Below are positions 1-12,299 of a stretch of 64,000 nucleotides of DNA, one piece after another. The DNA comes from Acanthopleura granulata (taxonomy: Eukaryota; Mollusca; Polyplacophora; Chitonida; Chitonidae). Under the pieces are notes generated by a model. That model was not told the DNA's origin, made no database searches, and saw only the letters and a program-made list of their open reading frames with translations. Every line of letters starts with the position of its first letter. The first letter of the stretch is position 1. A program made the translations under genes and the position numbers. The stretch covers positions 16,898,572 to 16,962,571 of the forward strand of contig JABBOT010000080.1 of NCBI GenBank assembly GCA_016165875.1. Direction: 5' to 3'.

Positions 1-35
1 AGACTTGATGACTTTTATTCCAAAACACATCCCGG

Positions 36-124
36 CTACACCAACATGAGCTGGGCTTGAACTCACAGCGATTCAGTGATTGATGAGAGGCCCCTGCATC
101 ATTGTGCTGCACTACCGCGCTAAA
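36..124 (-). repeat. SINE head fragment, antisense
   Basis: Read on the minus strand this stretch runs from a tRNA-like head (GCGGTAGTGCAGCACAATGA) to the GTGAGTTCAAGCCCAGCTCA block, which matches the B-box part of the full SINE copies at 22.2 kb and 44.9 kb. The core and tail are missing, so this is a truncated copy. Confidence 0.6.
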
Positions 125-384
125 CACTTACAGCACAAAGGCTCCTTCAGCTGTGGAGCTCTTCCGATTCCAGGAGACCCGTGTGTGCATAAATATGCGC
201 ACTTAGTTACTGCATCATAACATTTTCTACAATATTCCCATACCACTCTTGATTCAACTATTTCAACTGCCGTTGTTCTCAATGTAGCTTCGTAATATAT
301 AAATTGTTCTTGTCAGTTTTCCGTTACAATTCAGTTCGTTGTAATATTCGAGATATTCTCGATTGCGTCTGAATCTACTCCACA

Positions 385-452
385 GGGTATGCTGGCCGCC
401 GTCGTGTAAGTGAAATATTCTGGAGCACGGCGTAAAACAATAATCAAAACAA
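385..452 (+). repeat. SINE tail fragment
   Basis: The stretch GTGTAAGTGAAATATTCT followed by GAGCACGGCGTAAAACA and AATCAAAA is the 3' tail of the SINE family that recurs through the window. There is no head, so this is a 5'-truncated copy. Confidence 0.7.
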
Positions 453-455
453 AAA

Positions 456-1835
456 AGACTGACGCAATGTACATATGATCTCGTGAATACGTTTCCTAAA
501 TATCATAAGTTCGAATATCATAAATTCCACAAAAGCAATTTAAAAGGAAGCAATTCTCTATTTTGACAGTTACACGCTCAGGCAGATGCATAGAGCCATA
601 ATATGCCAGTATACACTCAAGAAATACTATGAAGTTACAGCCGTCTGCTCGGGTGAACACTATGGCTGTGCTTTTTCTCGTCTGTCGGTGATGAAAACAT
701 GTAAAGGTTTCCTTGGTCATATACTTGTTTAGAACCACTGGGCAGGTCAGCGTCTAGGGATTTGTCAGCAAGGAAAGGGTTGTCCAGCAGTTCAAGAAAT
801 TTCAGGTATTCACCCTTGCACCTGGCTTGATCTTTAGTGTTGCGGTAGTGAAAACCCGAGAAAAGGTCAGCAGTTTTGTTCGCATAAAACATTTATGATA
901 ATAATATGATAATACATTATCTATAAACAAACATGGACAGAGTACATTTCACGACTATAACGTAACGTACATGTTTTACTAGCAAGCAACAGATCTTGAG
1001 AACCGTGGGGAGGAATTTGGCAAAAGTTCATGAAGAACAAGCCAGCAAAACATCCGGTCAGAATACAAAAGGCTACAACATTGAAAGTCATATGCAAATG
1101 CAACTAGCACAGACAACAAAATGGAGACACAGCTCATGCAATGCGCAATCGCGCTTCTCAAGACGAAATTTCTTAACCTGATAAGGTAGACACGTGAATG
1201 GTAAATCAATATCCGGGGCTTAGGGCATTGGAGACCATTTTAATATGGCTTTTAACTTCCCAGACGCCTTGTGGCGTTTTAGTGAGCAAACAAACTTAAC
1301 TTTATTCTTTCAAAGCTGAGTCCAGGTTCACTGATACTGGAAAAATCAGGACAAAATTTCGGGATTCGTAAAGCTATTCTTCGTCACTGACCCACTTTTC
1401 CGATGTTCATTGAGAAAAGGACATTTTTCAATGAATTGGCGTCACCCTACCACTTGAAATCACACTCATCCTTACTACTACCAAAATTTCCTCTATTAGC
1501 TAGCCATACCAAGAAAGTGCCTCAGCTATCTGTTACAATCTGGAACCGGAAAACTGGAAACAGGGCTGACCTTAACATCGAGAGGTTTAACTTAACCTTG
1601 ACCTACCGCTTGTCGCAAATATGTAACGATAGTATGACCAAATCCACACCTGACTAAGTTGATAGTTAACTTCGCGTTTGCAAGTCTTTCAAATAGGTTT
1701 TGCACAATTACGAGATGCTCGCTGTTTTTTTTACGACGTCATCTATGGAAACTCGGCTGCCTTCAAGGTGGAAAGTGACAATGTGGCAAAACGATGGAAA
1801 GCGGGCGGAATATTTTTCACTCCAAAGGTAATAAC
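456..1835. other. No recognisable gene; one weak coding-like stretch on minus strand
   Basis: No domain was recognised here. The minus strand at 635-892 stays open for 85 codons with fairly coding-like composition (KFLELLDNPFLADKSL, KQVYDQGNLYMF), and could be a terminal exon, but no partner exon or convincing acceptor could be fixed. The other open frames are short and unremarkable. Confidence 0.3.
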
Positions 1836-2200
1836 TTAAGGCGTCATGAAGGCTGAGATCTCATCGGCTCGACCAGTGAGAGGAACATGCCAGAAGCCCT
1901 TGACCAAGTCAAACTTTGACACGACCTTTCCCTTTCCGATGGAATCCATATACTCCTCTATCCTCGGAATAAGATAGTGATAAGACTTTACAATGCCGTT
2001 CGCCTTACGATAATTCGTGCACATGTGGTAACTGCCGTCCGGCTTTGGAACCAGTTTACAAAGAGAGCCTCAGTTACTTTTACTCGGTTCAATAATGTCA
2101 TGCGCTAGAGAGGAACTCCACTTCTCGTCACTTGACGGGCTTGGCATCTTTCCTCCGAATGAATCTGTAATCTTCTGGGATTTTGTTTACAATACTGGCA
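1836..2200 (-). pseudogene. Ty3/gypsy-type reverse transcriptase fragment
   Basis: The minus strand encodes the start of a retrotransposon reverse-transcriptase domain: LVPKPDGSYHMC, then NYRKANG, then LIPRIEEYMDSIG and FSKFDL-like VSKFDLVKGFWHVPL. These correspond to the conserved VPKPDGSWR, DYRKLN, PLPRIDD and SKLDLKSGY blocks of Ty3/gypsy elements. There is an in-frame TGA just before the first block, and no gag, protease, integrase, RNase H or LTR is visible nearby, so it is a dead fragment. The clade within Ty3/gypsy is not resolved. Confidence 0.8.
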
Positions 2201-2689
2201 AGTGGGCAGTGTGTATCTGGAAAATTCTCCTTTCATCTCCTTAAACAGCATTTAAAAGATAGATAAATTTTATCTTCAATTCCCGAATCTTGGCTGTTGG
2301 CGTTTGCTTAGAAGAGGCTTCCCTGAATGCCTTTTATATCCTGGTGATCTCTGTACCTAGTCCGTTGGAGTGCAGAGTCCGATGGTAGCCTACGGCATGG
2401 ACATTGAGGGTACAGTCGTGGCGAGATGCTCGAGGAGCAAGACGTTAACGTGATGTCAGCAGCAGACGATAGCAGACGGAAATTGTGTGAGACCATGAAT
2501 TCTTAGGTTTACCAAATTTATACACCAATCACTCTTGCTCTGAGGACATTTACCTGCGTAATCACTGTACTGGTTCTCTGGAAGAATGTCCTCAGATCCA
2601 GCGCTGCCGTTTATATGAACGGGTTGGCATGGGCCAATTTATTATATATTTATTATATATTGTATATATTATTGGAATATTTGAAAAGC
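2201..2689. other. No gene seen
   Basis: Both strands were read. Only short chance frames and AT-rich sequence are present, with no splice-bounded coding block and no recognised repeat. Confidence 0.5.
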
Positions 2690-3446
2690 ATGAAACTACT
2701 TCCACGACATGGCATTGGGGGAACTTTTACAGTTATTACGTTTCTTATATATTCGCTTTTAACCATATCGGCATGGCAGCAAATGCGTGAGCAATTACCG
2801 CATTTGCTGTCGAACGCACAATGGCGATTTACCAGCCTTTGAAAGCTCATGTTATTAGTAGTGAATCACGAGCCAAAAAGTTGTCATTTTTATTTTTGCG
2901 GTGTCATTTGTGATGAATGTGCTTCGCTTTTTCAGAAGCGCTATATAACCCTGTCACGAATGAAACAATGCATGTCTTGTATTACACACAGCTCGGTGCT
3001 GATATGCTTTTCAGTAAGGTACAGTATTTTTCTATCGGCTTAACAGTTGTGATTTTACCCATTCCAATTTTGGCTGTGCTAAGTATTATGATAATTTTTG
3101 AAACTTCGCCTTGCAGACAGGAAAGAGTTAAGCTTAAAGGAACAGAAGTGTTGGTAGACTGTAAACCTCGTCAGGTTGAGCGTGTCCTTATTGCTTTCTC
3201 ATCTGTAATATCATGTCGGCAACTTTATATGCTACCGTAGCCGTCCGCGGCCTTCAGTTATATCGGCATTTGGTTTTTGAATATAGCGTTCGAATGCTTA
3301 TAACCCCAATGCGCAATGCCCTGAACCCAATTTCCAATTTTGTTTTGCACGTGTGTTGTAGGAAGACGCTTCGCGTGACTGTCAAAGACCTGCTTGCATT
3401 AAAGCATGTTGTCCTAGGAAACGACAGTCGAAAACCTCGTCTGTGA
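2690..3446 (+). pseudogene. Class A GPCR pseudogene (rhodopsin-like, peptide-receptor type)
   Basis: Shifting frames recover a seven-helix receptor. In one frame a TM3 end reads ITAFAVERTMAIYQPLKAH, equivalent to the VERYxAIxxPLKA segment after TM3, with ERT in place of the usual DRY-type triplet. A later segment has a TM5-like run (FSIGLTVVILPIPILAVLSI) and a polar third loop. The last segment has RNALNPISNFVLHVCC, equivalent to the TM7 NPxxNF motif and the cysteine-bearing start of the tail. The parts lie in different frames and are separated by stops (one in TM3, two near 2900), so the gene is broken. It has no visible introns, like many expanded invertebrate GPCR families. The ligand class cannot be assigned; an FMRFamide-receptor-like identity is a guess. 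Confidence 0.65.
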
Positions 3447-4630
3447 AGTTGTGGAATGACGCATGTAGCCTTGTAACAACCATTAGCGTTTGTAATGAAA
3501 GTGATGACCCAAATTCAACTGGAAGTACTGTGTACCATTTTACGAAGGCTATTTATATTGCCAGTTCTGCACTGAATGAGGAGGTTTTACAGTAATGTCC
3601 GTATAATTTAAAATGAAATCAAGTTACATGCCAATAGTCGATCTGAAGGAGACAAAAGATCAGGTGAGCTGTTGATTTCAGTTTGGATAGTTCAACATTG
3701 TTGTAATCAAAGATCAGTTTACATTTAGCATATGGAAAGACGTTAACAGCCAAAAACGAAAAGTTAGTGTTGCTAGATGTAACAAGCTTTCGTATGATGT
3801 CTTTAATAAGAATAACAAGTTTACGATATTGCCAAAAGATAAGAGATCAACATATAGGACAGGAACAGAGTGAAGTTTCCCGATTTACAATTTGTAAAAG
3901 TTGGCACTTACACGCTCCCGCCCCTTTACCTATTTTTCTCATTATGGCTCCCGTACTTATTGTCCATATTATATGTAAGAACCAAATTTACATGGTTCTT
4001 TTTACATTGAAATGTGTAGCCTGTACGTGTACAAGTGTTCGTGGTGTGAATCTAAAATCCATGGACCTGTAGTTTCAATGTTTCCTAAGAACCCATTTGA
4101 TAATCATAGGGACGTGACATAAAAAAATGCTTTCCTGGCCAACAGGCGCAAAATGAGATTACTGGCTTATAAGTAACACTAACCTTTCTACCCGAACACT
4201 ACCAGGCCATGTTTTGCGCTATCATGTGATAAACATGTGCGTCCGGCAAACACTTGTATCGCAATCATTCTTAAACATAAAATATGAAGCAGTACTGCAA
4301 AAATCATATTATATTAAAAGAAATCGTTAGCCAATGTACTGCCAATCATTGACGTAACTGTTAAATATTCATATCATGCCTGTGCCCGCCCTCGGCGGTC
4401 AGTTGTGACAACCCCGCGAGAATGCCATGAGGCTTCGTCGCTGGCCGCGATGAAGTCTGACAGATTCTGTGAGCATGGAGCCCACCACAGTGTGAGTGGC
4501 ATTTGCATATGGAACCTTTTATGACAATCTCTTGTTTTCAGTCTGAGTTTGTGAACTGTGTGTGTTTGATGTAAGTAAATCGTGAGGAGAAAAACTTTCT
4601 CACTTTACAACAACGACATATACGGCAAAT
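3447..4630. other. No gene seen
   Basis: The longest open frame (3767-4072, plus) has no recognisable domain and no coding bias. No repeat family was recognised, apart from generally AT-rich spacer. Confidence 0.5.
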
Positions 4631-5618
4631 CCTAGTTCATTTACATTAAAGGTTGAGGTCTGCTTTCAACAATTTCTGATATTTACCTTGCTCAAAGTCG
4701 GTCCGCGCTCGTGCCCAATTAGCGGAACCAAGTTGGCCTGAAATCCGCCCTAAAATAGCAGAGCACACCGATTTCTTGTGTGGATCAAGGAGGAAAGATT
4801 TCGACGAACAAAAATACATGTTCAAGCTCATTTCAGATTCATTATAAGCAGAAAATACAAACGAATGTCGACTTGTTTCTTTTCGAAGTCGCTGCATGCT
4901 GTCAGGGCGCATCGGGTGTATCCAAATTCCAGACTGTACCTGAAGCCACGGCCAGAAATTGTGGATAACGTACTTCCGAGACATTTGCGTCCCTTGACTA
5001 AAACCTTTGGAGATGTTTTTCGGGTAGTGAAATCTGCTATGATTCTGATTCATGCACACACTGAAACATAACTTACGTATGATTCAGTGGCCACATGGAG
5101 GAAAATGTGGGCTCTACTTCGATTCAGCTAAACTGAAAGAAAGTAAGCTCGAAGTTTGCCAAAGAAAACCAGTTCATTAGAGCTTTATGCTCAGTAAGTA
5201 AACATACAAACGAAGAAACGTTTGTGTGGCATTTTCAGATTTATTTTGAAGAAAGAAAAAATACTTTCGGGTCATGGCTCCAGGTAATATCCGGAATTTG
5301 GATACACCCGACGGGCCCTCACAGCACGGAGGGCTTTCATAAAGAAACAAGTCAGCATTGGTTTTATTTCTGTTTTTTATGAATCTGAAACAGACATGAT
5401 CATGCATGATTGATCGTAGAGATCTTTTCCTCATTAATCCACACAAGAACTCGGCATGTGCTGCCGTTTTAGGGCCGACATGAGGCCAACTTTGTTCCCC
5501 TAAGTAGGCCTCCGCAATGGGCCGACTTGATTTTTGAACTCGCTGATTAAACATTGAGGAAGGTAAATATCAAAAGTTGTTGAAAATAGACCTCAACGTT
5601 TAATTTAATTGAACTAGG
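4631..5618. mobile_element. Foldback / long-TIR element with CAAAT target duplication
   Basis: The left arm begins CCTAGTTCATTTACATTAAA at 4631. The reverse complement of the right end begins CCTAGTTCAATTAAATTAAA, and the match continues through GAGGTCT, TTTCAACAA and GATATTTACCT and, with gaps, for about 320 bp (left arm to about 4955, right arm from about 5270). The element is flanked on both sides by CAAAT (4626-4630 and 5619-5623), a 5-bp target-site duplication. Both arms share a weakly conserved frame (GVSKF, with a nearby ARNCG or TRKYF), but no transposase is recognised in the arms or the spacer. It is probably a non-autonomous DNA transposon. A related single end lies at 16985-17045. 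Confidence 0.75.
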
Positions 5619-7135
5619 CAAATCCCTGACTTTTTAGCCTACAACATTAAGTACAGGACAATTAACGAAGTTAACCATGATTTTGGCAAAATGCGGCCAC
5701 ACGGAATGTTATATTTCTATGACGAAATTACTGATGTTTTGAAGTTGTGATTGAAGTACACACATCGTCCAGAGGTCATATCCGATAAATCAGTATAAGG
5801 GGGCTAACTCTTCATAACTACGATTTATTCTATGCAAATTATTTTCCCTTGTTTGTGTATGCCATTGTTATGCTCATTGTTGGACTCTTTGTATATATTT
5901 CCGCTGTGAACTTTATCCTTATTGTTTATTTTGTTCCTACCAGCCTTTACCGCCCACCCAGAATAAACGGCACACAAACTAACAAGAGACGCAGAACAGC
6001 CAAACCAACTGAAATTGCCTCATAAACACGTCTAATCTTTGCATGAAAGATGCTGTCTTGTTTTGATAGTTCCAACAAGAGAAGTAGCTCACATTTTCAT
6101 TTCCTGTTTCCCATTTAGAAAATAGCGTGACAAAGAGACTCGGCCAGCCAGACAGCTGCAGGCATCTTGTTCTAAATCTCGGCCGTAATCGGAGATATCT
6201 CTCGCTGCCCTCCTCTCCGGCTCAGAAGCCAGGCTTTTATATACCAGTACAATCCATACTTGCCACTCATTTTGAACTTAAGTTCAGAATGAAAACTGTC
6301 ATTGTTCTATGAAAATCGAAATACATGCATTGACGGCTCCTTGTTCATTAAGGTGTAAGTGAGTACGTTCTTAGGTCTTAACCCTTACCGCACTCAGAAA
6401 GTTCATGCGGACATTGGTGCTTAAACAGCTATCACGAATATTGATCAACAACAGGAATAATGATCAATGCCTAGCAACATTAGCATGGGTATTTGAAGAG
6501 AAACTCAAACTGTTGTCCAGTTGATATGGAGTGACAAGGTATAAAAAACAACACATTACCTCGATAACGTATATTCAAGAAACGTCGTTCGGAAAGTAAA
6601 CATGTTATCCACATAGCCTCTGTATAATATATTTATTGATTTTATGTTGTCAAAACATGATTGAAGCACTTTAATCAAAAGCATTATTACTTTAATTACT
6701 TTATTATCAAAACACCACCTATATATCGTACAGTTGTTGTACTGTGTTGTACAATGCATTCCCTGTAGTGACATTTGTTACATTTAACGTAACTTAATGT
6801 TCGTAAATGTTCGGATTTAATTATATATTCATGTTTATATTCTTAATTTCTAAAATACAAAGATTGCTGTGTGTGAAATGTACATGTAGTAACGTTGCAG
6901 AAATTAAGCCAGAGGCTGACTGTTTAGCAAGTGTAAATAAACTGTTTACAACAAGTACTCTTTACATTTGTCTTCCATTTTTAATAAACAATGTTGGACG
7001 GTGAACTCGCAGGACTCTAAATTAAATACAAAACCCTGTAGCCTTGTTCTTTTCCATTAAGGTTTGAACACTATAATAAACCGACGGATCTTCAAAGGAT
7101 TTGACTTCAGTGTTATTTAAAAGATCGTGTCTCAT
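5619..7135. other. No gene seen
   Basis: AT-rich spacer with several palindromic TACATGTA-type words. Open frames at 6127-6312 and 6556-7004 are short and lack recognisable domains. Confidence 0.5.
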
Positions 7136-7362
7136 TTGGTTAGAGCGCTAGCGCAGCGTAATGACCCAGAATGAGCAAGAAGTCCAGCTCATTCTGGCTT
7201 CCTCTCCGGCCGTACGTCAGAGCGTCCTCCAGCAACCTACGGATGGTCGTGGGTTTCCCCCGGGCTCAGCCCGGCTTCCTCTCCCCATGTTGGCCGTTGT
7301 CGTGTAAGTGAAATATTCTTGAGTACGGCTTAAAACACCAATCAAATAAATAAATAAATGTT
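7136..7362 (+). repeat. tRNA-derived SINE, near full length
   Basis: The head contains TTGGTTAGAGCGCTAGCGCA (A-box region). A shortened B-box region (AAGTCCAGCTCATTCTGGCT) follows, then the core (GGTCGTGGGTTTCCCCCGGG) and the tail (GTAAGTGAAATATTCTTGAG, then AAACACCAATCAAATAAATA). It is one of the best-preserved copies in the window. Confidence 0.85.
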
Positions 7363-9789
7363 TAAAAGAAAATGTATATTACAAGTTACAACAGTATATA
7401 TCCAATGGCCGTACATACGTAGGCGGCAATGTCTGGATCCTCATTTGAGGGCAATCCTGTTTGCCGATATTTTACCACCTGGCGATAGCTTTAGTCAGGA
7501 ATCTCTTGCTATAAGAGATGTCTCGTACCCCAGGTGAACCTTTAATGTGATGTGAATGCATGATATCTTGAGTGCATACTACATGTACATATATAATAGT
7601 TTGTCCGCTGGTATTTTGTTGTGCAGCTGTCTACCCGCAACACGTGTTTGTTTCTGTCACGGTTCTCGTTCTTGTCTATCGATACACATTACGGGATTTT
7701 ACTCTTATTGCTCAAACTGTGTTTCATTTCATGTAACATAAGTTAGGACGACGTGACTCTCATCTTTAACTGAGGTACTAGTTACGTAACTTTCCTGAAT
7801 ATATTATTTGTTTACAAGCCCGTCGAAGGTTGTCACGAGCATAAGAATTACAGGCTACACTATTTTTGTGCATATAATGTTATATAAGTTGTAAGAATGC
7901 CACTAACGGAGAGGAAAAATGATGAACAAACGGCTTGTTCAACTCTCAGGCAGCGATAGGCCTTACACAAGATCAAACAAAGAAACACAAAGACGCTAGA
8001 CTAAGTTCAATACATATATCTGAACAAAATGGACAAATAATACAAGTGAAAATAATTTACAAAAACAATACAGATAATTAAAAATTGTATACTTTCTTCC
8101 TGCTAATAGCCTCCAAATCCTGATGGAATATTCAGGCTTCCAAAGGCGAGTTAGTGCACATAAACACAGTATCCACAGTTCTTCGAAATTCCCGATTCGA
8201 AGGATGGCAGACCTGTAAGTGACAAACGGCGCTCCGACTATGGTCTATATCCAACTCCCCGGCAAGGTGCAACTTTCAGAGCGGACGGGTTGGCAGTAGC
8301 GTCCGTGAGCCGAGCCGACGATGTATGTTTCAGTCCTCAGAAATATACACAAAGTCACTCTCTGGGTAAACTTGGATGAAATGTACGTCATTTCACTCAC
8401 AAACAAGCTCCAAAATAATACCTCAAGCAAACTAGCCAGTGGCGAAACACAAGCTCACAAAGTACTACGTACGGGAAAATGGAGTCGAATGGCGTGAAAG
8501 TCGAGCTCCAATAAATCCCGAAATCCTCAGGTGGACGTAAGTAAAGATCACTGCCTTCCTGCAATCTATATATTTATAGACTAACGCAAAGAAAATTCTG
8601 GACGGTTTGATCGTAAACATGTTTACAACACACGTGCATCTTTCCGGAATGTACGCTCTATGTACAACGACACGAAACTCGTAGACACAGAAGTGCAGGA
8701 TATGACTTATACAGTTGTCAAAATCCAAGTCACACACTGCCACAGAAATGAAAAAAGATAAAATTCAATATTTTACGGACGGGGTTTGTAACAAATTGCA
8801 CATTTCATTACCACATGGCCCTCCCAGGAAAGCACGAGCTATTTCGTGCAGAATAGAGATAATTGTTCCTACCTTTTTTAAAATCCCGAGCTTTTCTGGA
8901 AGTTGGGGAGTTATTTAACTTGAATCACATACTTGTCCTCCCTTCTAGTCATTTTCACAGTTAGCTTCCAAATTTTGAACATAGAATACATTGTTTTCAT
9001 CAGTTTGATACTTGTGACCACAAAACACATCACCATAAAATTTATAACGATTGTCACTTTTTTACATTACCCAATGGTTAGTCGGCAAACAGACCAGTTT
9101 GTACCACCTGAGAATCCATTTTCTTCTCTCCCTTTTCACGAATATACTGATATTCCATCATCATCCTACCATTCCTCCGCAAAGTCAACTTCAACTCTTG
9201 GTCTCAGTCGTGGCGAATAAAGCAGAACAAATACCGATGACAACATTAACGAAAATATCCACTGGGACGGCATTAATGCCCACCTATCGAAATATTATGA
9301 TGAAGACAAATCAAAGGAAGAATTAAATTGCTTAGTTATAGATTCTGAAAATCACTTTTCTGCTTTTCACCTTGGTTCGCAGCTTAGGACAGCATTTTGA
9401 AGAACGCACCAGGTATCTGTTCCAATTATTAGTTCACACAGCTGTTACCCTGGTATTTAACTCACTTTGTCTGTTTGTCAATTTTGTAATGTCAAAATGC
9501 CATTCGACATAAGGCGATATTTAAAACGATCTTCTGACAAGAATGAAGTGCACAAGGCAATAAAGTCTATCTCAATGGAGGCGGGATGGGCGGGGGTCTG
9601 ATTCGGTAAGAAATAACGATAGGTTGTCCAGGAAGCAGAAAAAGCTGGCTGCTCTGATGAATTGTCTTGCCACACCGTTCCCTTACGTTCGCTGACCCCT
9701 TGCACACAACCTCAATTAGTCTATGCCATGGGAAAAGTTTTGGGCATAAAAAGTATATAGACAACGCATACTTTACAAGCAACGTTTCA
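7363..9789. other. No recognised gene
   Basis: Short frames occur on both strands (for example 8245-8430 and 8465-8743 minus, 8933-9326 plus), but none shows a known domain. The block 7900-8430 is less AT-rich than its surroundings and could be old transposon sequence; no terminal repeats were found. Confidence 0.45.
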
Positions 9790-11215
9790 GAAACCCTTGA
9801 AGATAATGAGCGGTACAGAACATCGACGGAGCACTTTCAACCGCTGTCGTGTTATGAATTTCCAGTCACTCTTGCATAGAATAACGGATGAAGAAATAGG
9901 GGGATCAGTCTTACAATTCCATGGAAAAGTGGATTTGGATATTAGAGAACTCCGAGTTCATTACTACAATGGATGCGCGAGTATATGTCGAGTCAGAAAA
10001 GAAAATCGTCGGAGGACTGATTTTGCTCTATGCCGTTAAAGCTACATACACTCATTGCAGCTCACATTCTAAACTTTCCTCTTCCCTCTAGTTGCTCAGA
10101 AAATAACATCCCGCATGTGCTAGCATCCATGAAAGACATGGCCATTTTCATTAATTATTCTCCCTAACGAGAAATGGTAGCCGAGAAAAGGGTGGAACAT
10201 TTGAGTACTCGGAAGGCCATTCTTGGGTTGTGTAAGACGCCTTGGTCAGAGCGTAATAAGGCTTATAAGCACTTTTATCTTGCTCTTCCTTTCCTAGTAG
10301 AGTGGTTTGAAATTGTAAACGGAACTCACCCAAAACTAGACGAATTTGTAAAGTAGTTCACCTTAGGATGGGACAGTGGCTCAAAAATCGAGTCTACCAG
10401 GCGCTTAAAGTCAATTACAGACTTTGGTTTCGTTGGTTTCTTTGGTCTCTTCCATGCTGCATTCGGTCCACAGGTTCACTCAACACCTCCATGGGGAAAG
10501 CGTTCACATCGTTTATGCGTACCGCCGCATTAATGAAACTAAAGTCAGCTTGAAGGCGAAGGCACAACACATTGACATTCAGTCTCACAATATTTACGCT
10601 CAAGCTGTGAGACTTGCAGACAAACTTTGAGTTACGCCTTCGATGTCCCGTATTTCTAACGTATCAATATCACGGGTACTCTTTTGGACACACTCAGTGG
10701 GGTATTGGAAACAAGGTTTGGCCCAATGCCTCAGACAGCAGCACAGTTGTTGTACTTCACATCATCATTATTTTGTAACGATGGCACCGAAACCTACACA
10801 GCGAAAGAAGCTGCTGATATGTATGCAGACGATCTGCCAAATCCTGATCTTGTGGATATAGAACTTCTCTGCTGGAAAACCAAGTGGAGGCAGGTTGAAA
10901 AACCTAATCAACTTGACTGGATTGCAAAACCGATTCAACTTCGTGACAAGAGCCGTTTTCCAAATTTATTTGTCCTCCTGCAGATAGCCTGCACATTGGG
11001 AGTCATTTCAGCAGAATTCGAGAGCTCTTTTTCAACGATGCAGCGACTTCGGACGTATTTCCTAGCTTCCATGGACTCATAACGTCTACCATCCCTGGCG
11101 CTCATGAACATTCACTACGGTCACAAAGTGAATTACCGCGAGGCAATTCACAGTTTCTTGAACCTTCACTCGCGCAAAATTCTGAGCGCAAACTCTTTAC
11201 TGTTTGAGTAAAACT
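9790..11215 (+). pseudogene. hAT-like transposase relic (DUF4371/ZMYM1-type)
   Basis: Successive frames recover pieces of a hAT-related transposase-derived protein in the right order. Near 9860-10020: ELRVHYYNGCAS, equivalent to the RGQxYDGAxNM block. Near 10170-10350: the TRKAILGLCKTPWSERNKA block, equivalent to LCxTRWxER, followed by FYLALPFLVEWFE. Near 10700-11080: an insert-domain end with KFPNLFVLLQ-type RFPNLFVLLQIACT and SSFSTMQRLRTYF, equivalent to the C-terminal dimerisation region (SAERxFSTLRRIKT). The frame shifts between pieces, and stops interrupt the first half, so it is non-functional. No terminal inverted repeats were located. Confidence 0.75.
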
Positions 11216-12299
11216 GTGGCAAAAGTGTCAGACCTTGCGGAAACTGGCCGTCAAACCGTAAACCGGAGATTGCAGGTGTGAGCGTTTAGTTTGTACATAT
11301 CGACATTTTAATTTTTTTTTCATTCTGGATAGAAATGTATGATTCTTTTTTCTTCTGCTGCATAGAAATGTATATACCACCACTTAATAGGAATAACATT
11401 TCGTTTCTTTCTTTTGGTAAGGTGATAAGCTAAAGTTATATTATATTTCTCATTTATGTTGATGGAATACTTAGCTAAGTGCGCGTCATGAAACCGGGGC
11501 CTGGGCTGTGGCTGTAGGCTCTATCGAGTCTGTCGTTTCTAATTACATTCGACCTGCCCTAGTAAGAGCGATAAATCCATCTTATCAAGAATGGCGTGAA
11601 ACTCTCGTCTCTTTCTGTTGGTTACTAGCAGGAGGGCTTTAATGATACATGTAATGGCACTCGGGGGGGGGGGGGAACACGGTGCTTTGAATCATGAAAT
11701 CGGTTCGTTATGTCTTCTTCTAATTCCATTTCTTCTAATGTTTCCATGCCCTTATCACAGCCTTCGACAGTTGTGGGTAAAAAAAAAAGAAAAACGAGAT
11801 GCGACTAGAGTCGTGAAATACTTATTTCCCGTCCTTTCTAGTAATATCTAATAAAAACGAAAGTCAGGTGAAGATGAAAATAGGAAATAACAATACGTTA
11901 ATTTACTGAAAATTCAAAACATTGGGGAACAGGCTGTTTCTGTTACCCCCACACAATACCTTAAACTGCTCTCACGGCATTATCTGTGACAGGGACAAGG
12001 GCCTTACCGACATAACAAAACAAAAAATGACAAGCGTCAAACGTTTTGTAATTAAACAAGATGGTAAGGTTGTAAAAACCAAATACAAATCTCGTCACAT
12101 TTAATAAACCCTCTCTCCCAACATGGACGTTTATTGGTCCGTGTAGGGTGAGGGTAGAATTATACCTACCTAACCCGACACGGTGTTTCTCCTTCCAGAG
12201 GTTTCATCATGGCCATGCCGAAATAAGCTGATCTGGTTTAGATGTGTCCCTTTCGGTAGGAATTCAAACATCATTCATTCGAACATTGACATAGGGTAT
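11216..12299. other. No gene; low-complexity tracts
   Basis: AT-rich sequence with homopolymer tracts, including a run of G near 11664 and of A near 11780. No domain, splice-bounded exon or repeat family was recognised. Confidence 0.5.

Noticed and set aside
7900..8430. Possible LTR of a retroelement
   Set aside because: No second copy, no TG...CA ends, primer-binding site or coding domains could be identified.
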